Of a stretch of DNA of 64,000 nt, positions 60,092 to 64,000 are shown piece after piece (position 1 is the first letter of the stretch; each line of letters opens with the position of its first letter). A model generated the notes under the pieces. The model worked only from the letters and a program-made list of their open reading frames with translations. It did no database searches and was not told the origin of the DNA. Made by a program: the position numbers and the translations under genes. This DNA comes from JBEGHD01 sp049334165 (GTDB lineage Bacteria; Bacteroidota; Bacteroidia; Flavobacteriales_D; Sanyastnellaceae). The stretch lies in assembly GCA_049334165.1 (NCBI GenBank), contig JBEGHD010000012.1. One strand, written 5' to 3'.

Positions 60092-60727
60092 ATGAAATGT
60101 ATTTGTTTAGTGATGCTACAGCTACTTGTCCTCGTAGCATTTGCTCAAAAGCAGGACGAGATACCTCAAAAACAGGAAGGTAAACTTTGGCTAGAAGAAG
60201 TAGTGGACTTTCAAAAAGAGCTGAATGAAAAATTCTCCGACTCCGAAAAATCTCCTCTCAAAGAATCTGACCGGCTTCAATTTGAATCATTGGATTTTTT
60301 TCCACCAGATGATCGGTATCGGGTTCGGGCGGAATTTATCAGAACAGTAGGAGAAGAACCCTTTCAGATGCCTACTACAACCAGTAGAATGGCTAATTAT
60401 GTCAAATACGGAGAGCTTCGTTTCGACCTCGGAGGGCATCGCTACGTTCTGAATGTTTATCAAAACCTGGACGCTACTGAGGAGGGAGAAAAACCTGAAT
60501 TGCTTTTCTTGCCCTTTACAGATGCTACCAATGGGGAAAGTACTTACGGTGGCGGTCGCTACATTGACCTACCAGTTCCTCAAAAAGATGTTGTAGTTCT
60601 GGATTTTAACAAAGCATACAACCCTTACTGTGCGTACAACGAGAAATACTCTTGCCCAATTCCTCCCAAATCAAATGATATCGACATAAAAGTGAGGGCA
60701 GGAGTGAAGGATTTTGCAAAAAAGTAA
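60092..60727 (+). CDS. Exported DUF1684 family protein
   Basis: 211 aa. Signal peptide residues 1-18 (ends VAFAQ). The DUF1684 domain (about 55-205) is clear: SPLKESDRLQFESLDFFPPDDRYRV, RMANYVKYGELRFDLGG, LFLPFTDATNGESTYGGGRYIDL, VLDFNKAYNPYCAYNEKYSCPIPP. Two Cys residues in the last segment are conserved in the family. No catalytic role is known. It is probably periplasmic and monocistronic. Confidence 0.88.
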   Translation: MKCICLVMLQLLVLVAFAQKQDEIPQKQEGKLWLEEVVDFQKELNEKFSDSEKSPLKESDRLQFESLDFFPPDDRYRVRAEFIRTVGEEPFQMPTTTSRMANYVKYGELRFDLGGHRYVLNVYQNLDATEEGEKPELLFLPFTDATNGESTYGGGRYIDLPVPQKDVVVLDFNKAYNPYCAYNEKYSCPIPPKSNDIDIKVRAGVKDFAKK

Positions 60728-60735
60728 GAAATGGC

Positions 60736-61152
60736 TTAAGCCTTTTTGCTTTTGAAGTTTTTGTAGGACGTGGCGATTAGGTCTCGAAGAGCTTCACGAT
60801 CGATATCGTCCAACTTGTTGATGTAAAGGCACGACTTCCCGGTCTTGTACTTTCCGATTTTGGAAAGCATTTTTTCGTATCCGTCAAATCCTGTCATCAG
60901 ATAAAGCGAAAGACTTTGTTTTCTCGGAGAAAAGCCCACGATGAAGAAATCGCCTTCGCGTCCGCTTTCGTACTTGTAGTGATAATCTCCGAACCCGATG
61001 ATGCTTGGTCCCCACATTTTGGCTGGTTCACCGGTTATGTCTCTCATCATTTCCAGTAGTTCAAATCCGTCCTTTTTGCGCGTTTTGTGGTCCACGCTGT
61101 CGAGAAATACCTCAACACTTGCTTCAGTTTTTTGAGTTTTGTTTTGTGCCAT
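60736..61152 (-). CDS. DUF1801 family protein
   Basis: 138 aa from ATG 61152; a longer frame to 61257 runs through a terminator hairpin. The YdhG-like fold is seen in EVFLDSVDHKTRKKDGFELLEMMRDITGEPAKMWGPSIIGFGDYHYKY, then FSPRKQSLSLYLM and the terminal DREALRDLIATSYKNFKSK. Cytosolic, function unknown. It shares this domain with the gene at 43983. Confidence 0.88.
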   Translation of the reverse strand: MAQNKTQKTEASVEVFLDSVDHKTRKKDGFELLEMMRDITGEPAKMWGPSIIGFGDYHYKYESGREGDFFIVGFSPRKQSLSLYLMTGFDGYEKMLSKIGKYKTGKSCLYINKLDDIDREALRDLIATSYKNFKSKKA

Positions 61153-61190
61153 CTGATTTGCGTTTCGTTCTCTGACAAATTTTATAAAAA

Positions 61191-61223
61191 AATCCCGCAG
61201 TTCCTTTTCGGTGCTGCGGGATT
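61191..61223 (-). terminator. Terminator of the Lys/Cys-rich protein gene
   Basis: 10-bp perfect stem AATCCCGCAG/CTGCGGGATT (61191-61200, 61214-61223); on the minus strand it is followed by a T-run (61187-61193). It lies 37 nt after the stop at 61260. Confidence 0.85.
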
Positions 61224-61259
61224 GGATTTGATAGAGTCTGCAATTGCAGGTTCTCAATA

Positions 61260-61628
61260 TTATTTTTGAGGACTTGCCGCGGCCGGCTGTCTCTCTTTGG
61301 AGGCCTTCATTTTCTTAGCCTGTGCTTTTTCTTTGTCACTGCAAGATTTTGCTGCCTTGTCAGCACAGCAACCTTTTTTCTTTGCTTCTGCCTTACCAGC
61401 ACTCGCAGTTCCTTTGTCTTTTCCAGCCTTGGCCTTGGACTTGTCGCAGCAAGATTTTTCACCTGCTTTGTCGCAGTCGGCTTTCTTAGCTTCTTTGTCT
61501 ACAGCAACTGTTTTTTCTGCTTTTTCAACTTTAGCTTTCGCATCAGTTGTTTTTGCTTTTTCACTTTGAGCAGATGCGGCAGTGGCCATAAACGCTACAA
61601 ATCCGAGGAACAGAATTAATTTTTTCAT
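61260..61628 (-). CDS. Lys/Ala/Cys-rich exported protein of unknown function
   Basis: 122 aa from ATG 61628. Signal peptide about residues 1-21 (KKLILFLGFVAFMATAASAQ). The mature part (about 100 residues) is mainly Lys, Ala, Glu, Asp and Ser, with six Cys in two related clusters: DCDKAGEKSCCDK and GCCADKAAKSCSDK, each three Cys with a CC pair. The clusters mirror each other and could bind a metal or form disulfides. I recognise no family. It has its own terminator. Confidence 0.7.
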   Translation of the reverse strand: MKKLILFLGFVAFMATAASAQSEKAKTTDAKAKVEKAEKTVAVDKEAKKADCDKAGEKSCCDKSKAKAGKDKGTASAGKAEAKKKGCCADKAAKSCSDKEKAQAKKMKASKERQPAAASPQK

Positions 61629-61769
61629 TGTCTTTTCTTTTTGATTGATCGATAAATATACAAATTTTGACGAGCGCAATTTGCATTTCGCAGACTTGAA
61701 TTACGCCCATTTCACAGTAGTTGTTTCAAAACGCGGGCCAAAAATGAATAGTACCTCACTTTTTGAAAT

Positions 61770-61801
61770 TGAGCATTTTTAACTTTAACTTCTATCTTTA
61801 G
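61770..61801 (+). promoter_or_regulatory. Putative promoter of the GIN-domain gene
   Basis: TTG (61770-61772), 21-nt spacer, TATCTTTA (one mismatch), 42 nt before the ATG. Confidence 0.45.
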
Positions 61802-61843
61802 CCCAAATCGCATGAAATATCGCTCGCTAAATTTTATGAAATC

Positions 61844-62563
61844 ATGAAAAACCTATTGACACTTTTGATCTTCAGTTTGCCTTTGCTAATGTTTCAGTCT
61901 TGCATGGACTGCACTAAGGGAACTGGTGAGTTGAAGGAAGAAACTCGCACAGTTAAAGAGTTTAACGAAGTAGAAGTTGAATGCTCCGCTGATGTAATTT
62001 TGAAGCCGGTTACTGGCACAGATCCGCTCAAACTTGTTGTATCAGCTCAAGAAAATCTTTTGCCTTTCATAAAAACTACGGTAAGTGGAACGACATTGAA
62101 TATTGATATTGAAGGCTGCGTATCTACAACTGAGAAAATGGAAGTCGTGGTAAATTGCAGAAACCTGGAAACTATTTTGAACGGAGGCTCTGCCGATCTT
62201 ACGGCTGAAGGAACTATAAAAGCAGAGGTGCTTACACTTAAAAATGACGGTTCTGGAGACATCGATCTCGAAGCAGATGCCAAAGAATTTTTCATTGGCA
62301 ACTCTGGATCGGGCGATATTTCTGTTAGAGGGAATGCCGTAGAGTGTGAGATTAAAAACAATGGGTCGGGCGATATCGATGGCTTTGGACTAAAGTGCAA
62401 CGAAGTAATCGTTTCTAACAACGGCTCTGGTGATATTGAACTGTACGTCCGTGAAAAACTGAAAGCCAGACTCAACGGCTCGGGAAACATTACCTATGAA
62501 GGAAACCCCCAGTCTATTGATCAAAAGAGCAATGGATCTGGTGAAGTGATGCGCAGAAATTAA
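61844..62563 (+). CDS. Head GIN domain (DUF2807) lipoprotein
   Basis: 239 aa. Type II signal with FQSC (C20), so a lipoprotein. The rest is a single-stranded right-handed beta-helix of the GIN/DUF2807 type: FNEVEVECSADVILKP and NLETILNGGSADLTAEG, then a ladder of about 19-residue repeats each with N-x-G-S-G-D-I (residues 145-235). Members are common in Bacteroidota; function unknown, presumed surface or periplasmic. A strong terminator follows. Confidence 0.88.
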   Translation: MKNLLTLLIFSLPLLMFQSCMDCTKGTGELKEETRTVKEFNEVEVECSADVILKPVTGTDPLKLVVSAQENLLPFIKTTVSGTTLNIDIEGCVSTTEKMEVVVNCRNLETILNGGSADLTAEGTIKAEVLTLKNDGSGDIDLEADAKEFFIGNSGSGDISVRGNAVECEIKNNGSGDIDGFGLKCNEVIVSNNGSGDIELYVREKLKARLNGSGNITYEGNPQSIDQKSNGSGEVMRRN

Positions 62564-62596
62564 TCTGAACGACAGCGCCACTTTTTACGTTATTTT

Positions 62597-62639
62597 ACAG
62601 CAGCCCGGAAACAATTCTGTGGCTGCTGTTTTGTTTTTT
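62597..62639 (+). terminator. Terminator of the GIN-domain gene
   Basis: 9-bp perfect stem ACAGCAGCC/GGCTGCTGT (62597-62605, 62621-62629) and a T-rich tail to 62639. Confidence 0.88.
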
Positions 62640-62654
62640 CAAAGAGAATAAATT

Positions 62655-63398
62655 TTGAATATTCAGCTCGACAAAGCGAAGATCGTTTACCTGGCCATCA
62701 TTCTTTCCCTGTTGGTTCACATTGTTGTGTTGTTGGTTTTCTACCTGACTCCGCTGAATCGTCAGAGCGATAATGCCCTCGATGAGGTAGAGGTGGAGAC
62801 GGTGGATCGTGAGCAGGTTCCAGATCTCGAAGAGCTACTTGAGCTTCATCAGGAGGAGGGACCGGAAGTGCGAAATGTGATTGCCAACCGCCAAAGCGAG
62901 CAATCGCAGGAAGTGCGCTCTTACAATCGAATGAGTGAAGAGCAGATGCAAGAAGAGATCAATGAGCGATTGAAAAACCTCGAGCAGCAAACTATCGAAG
63001 AACAAAGAAAGCAGGGGAAAGGATTTGACGAAGAAAAGTTTCAGCAGGAAAAAGTGGAAGAAAGCGAAATTGAAGAAGATTACAGTTACATCAACAAAAA
63101 CGAAACTTCCTACAGTAATGCCACGGTGGAATACGATCTTGCAGATCGCGATGCCCTAAAGCTCGAAGTTCCGGCCTACACTTGCATGGGTAGCGGAGTA
63201 GTAGTGATTGACATTGACGTAGATCGTGAGGGAAATATCGTGAGCACATCAATCAACGAGGCTCAAACTCGCACATCACAAGAATGTCACAGAGAACAGG
63301 CACTCAAATTCGCCCAGGAACGATCACTCTTTTACAATAAAATAGATGCTCCACGAAGGCAATCCGGTACGATCACCTACCGATTCCTGGCTCAGTAA
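62655..63398 (+). CDS. TonB-like protein (energy transducer type)
   Basis: 247 aa. The start is TTG 62655; an in-frame stop two codons upstream (62649-62651) excludes any longer form. One membrane helix (residues 10-31) is followed by a Glu/Gln-rich, probably coiled-coil linker (40-145) instead of the Pro-rich one usual in TonB. The C-terminal domain (about 173-247) has the Bacteroidota TonB-like pattern YTCMGSGVVVIDIDVDREGNI and a second Cys at 211, with ITYRFLAQ at the end. Likely transduces proton-motive force to outer-membrane transporters. ExbB/ExbD genes are not seen. Confidence 0.78.
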   Translation: MNIQLDKAKIVYLAIILSLLVHIVVLLVFYLTPLNRQSDNALDEVEVETVDREQVPDLEELLELHQEEGPEVRNVIANRQSEQSQEVRSYNRMSEEQMQEEINERLKNLEQQTIEEQRKQGKGFDEEKFQQEKVEESEIEEDYSYINKNETSYSNATVEYDLADRDALKLEVPAYTCMGSGVVVIDIDVDREGNIVSTSINEAQTRTSQECHREQALKFAQERSLFYNKIDAPRRQSGTITYRFLAQ

Positions 63399-63410
63399 AT
63401 CGGTTTGACT

Positions 63411-64000
63411 TCAGACTTTTTCTGCACTGGCCACGTAAGGCTCCAGATAGGCAAATTCATCCGTTAGCTCACCTTCAAGGTTTGTCTCAGATGCTCGTCC
63501 GATAATCCGATCTGGGTCTTCACCAAGAAGTGGAGGCAGCACGTGTTTTATCAGTTCTTTTCCGAAATCTTCGCTGGCGTCTTTAGGAAGTTCGCAAGGC
63601 AAGTTGTCCACAGCCATTACTCCGATAGCATTTTCGGCCATGAAGTCAGTCTCTTTCTCTTCGTACCTGTCGTAGCCGTAGAAAGGGTCGGCAACAGTAG
63701 ATGGACGAAGCGTGGAAGCTACGGGGCCATCGATGTCACAAGAGATATCTGCAACCACGCTCACCTTCCAGTCTGGGTGTTTTGCATCCTGGCGGGTGAA
63801 GAGAAAAGGTGCCCCCTCGGCCCAGTAGTGGCATGGAATGTACATGTCTGCCTGATGGCAATATCTCGGGAAAGTAGATCTGTAGCCAGCGGGATCTTTG
63901 TAAAACTCCTTTTTATCGAAACCACCGTCTGCAATTCGCTCGTTGTATTCGTTTACTTCCAGGTGAGTGAAAACGGGTTGATCGAATTCTTTCTCCAAAA
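63411..64000 (-). CDS. Lysine-ketoglutarate reductase/alanine dehydrogenase-like protein, C-terminal part
   Basis: At least 195 residues, cut by the right edge of the window; the codon at 63996-63998 is TTG and not a real start. The segment ADISCDIDGPVASTLRPSTVADPFYGYD (about residues 81-108 of the visible part) resembles the DISADTGGSIEF-type core of LKR, and the preceding HWAEGAPFLFTRQDAKHPDWKVSV fits. LKR joins lysine and 2-oxoglutarate to give saccharopine, the substrate of the gene at position 10. Convergent with the TonB-like gene (12-nt gap). Confidence 0.78.
   Translation of the reverse strand, partial: LEKEFDQPVFTHLEVNEYNERIADGGFDKKEFYKDPAGYRSTFPRYCHQADMYIPCHYWAEGAPFLFTRQDAKHPDWKVSVVADISCDIDGPVASTLRPSTVADPFYGYDRYEEKETDFMAENAIGVMAVDNLPCELPKDASEDFGKELIKHVLPPLLGEDPDRIIGRASETNLEGELTDEFAYLEPYVASAEKV

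Noticed and set aside
61153..61257. Longer reading of the DUF1801 gene
   Set aside because: It would be transcribed through a strong terminator hairpin (61191-61223) of the upstream gene; ATG 61152 fits the family.
1..64000. CRISPR array, prophage, toxin-antitoxin or restriction-modification system
   Set aside because: No regularly spaced direct repeats, integrase, structural phage genes or paired small toxin/antitoxin frames were seen; the only restriction-like gene is the lone HSDR_N domain.

Overview
This 64-kb window is chromosomal DNA from a member of the Bacteroidota, most likely a marine-type Flavobacteriia (Cryomorphaceae-like lineages are a reasonable guess; the exact taxon is inference). 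The evidence is TAnnTTTG-type -7 promoter boxes, a fused SecDF, two proteins with type IX secretion C-terminal tails, a bacillithiol deacetylase, DUF5606/DUF4159/GIN/four-helix-bundle families, and a zeaxanthin-type carotenoid cluster. Coding density is high. I see no prophage, insertion sequence, CRISPR array or rRNA operon, and only one tRNA (His). Most of the window reads as core genome.

Layout. 0-2.5 kb: a saccharopine dehydrogenase coupled to a small exported protein, then a secreted CarboxypepD_reg-like protein. 2.7-9 kb: long-form ispH, a small membrane protein, mutL, two tandem rhomboid proteases and a membrane-anchored EEP-family hydrolase. 9-12.5 kb: carotenoid operon crtI-crtB-idi-crtZ on the minus strand. 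12.6-19 kb: M23/LysM peptidase, glutathione peroxidase plus bshB1, a flippase and a glycosyltransferase, tRNA-His, a DUF1287 protein and an M15 peptidase. 19-22 kb: a GH16-like lipoprotein and an outer-membrane-type protein. 22-29 kb, minus strand: trxB, a pseudouridine synthase, panB, a Ca/Na antiporter, tatA and secDF. 29-38.6 kb: DUF4159, M61 peptidase, PafA-like phosphatase, fluC, PAP2, a T9SS serine hydrolase, acyl-CoA ligase and an SDR.

38.7-48 kb: tex, a four-helix-bundle gene bracketed by inverted repeats, 3-hydroxybutyryl-CoA dehydrogenase, a possible small RNA, dinB, a YdeI-like protein, a T9SS protein and a vanadium-haloperoxidase-like lipoprotein. 48-59 kb: M3 oligoendopeptidase, DUF5606, an HSDR_N-type nuclease domain, a CNNM/CorC protein, two tandem OmpA paralogues in line with hemE, then holA, AMP nucleosidase and a UMF1-type transporter. 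58.7-64 kb: lhgO, DUF1684, DUF1801, a Lys/Cys-rich exported protein, a GIN-domain lipoprotein, a TonB-like protein and the C-terminal part of a lysine-ketoglutarate reductase-like gene cut by the window edge.

Functional themes are isoprenoid/carotenoid supply (ispH, idi, crtBIZ), lysine catabolism (a saccharopine enzyme at each end of the window), thiol/peroxide defence (gpx, bshB1, trxB), and envelope biology (rhomboids, SecDF, TatA, OmpA pair, TonB-like protein, lipoproteins). No complete novel defence or mobile system is visible. The least explained items are the repeat-bracketed four-helix-bundle gene (40849-41559), the orphan promoter-hairpin-terminator unit (42633-42724), the Lys/Cys-rich exported protein (61260-61628), and -7 boxes that sit only a few bases from several start codons and suggest leaderless mRNAs.
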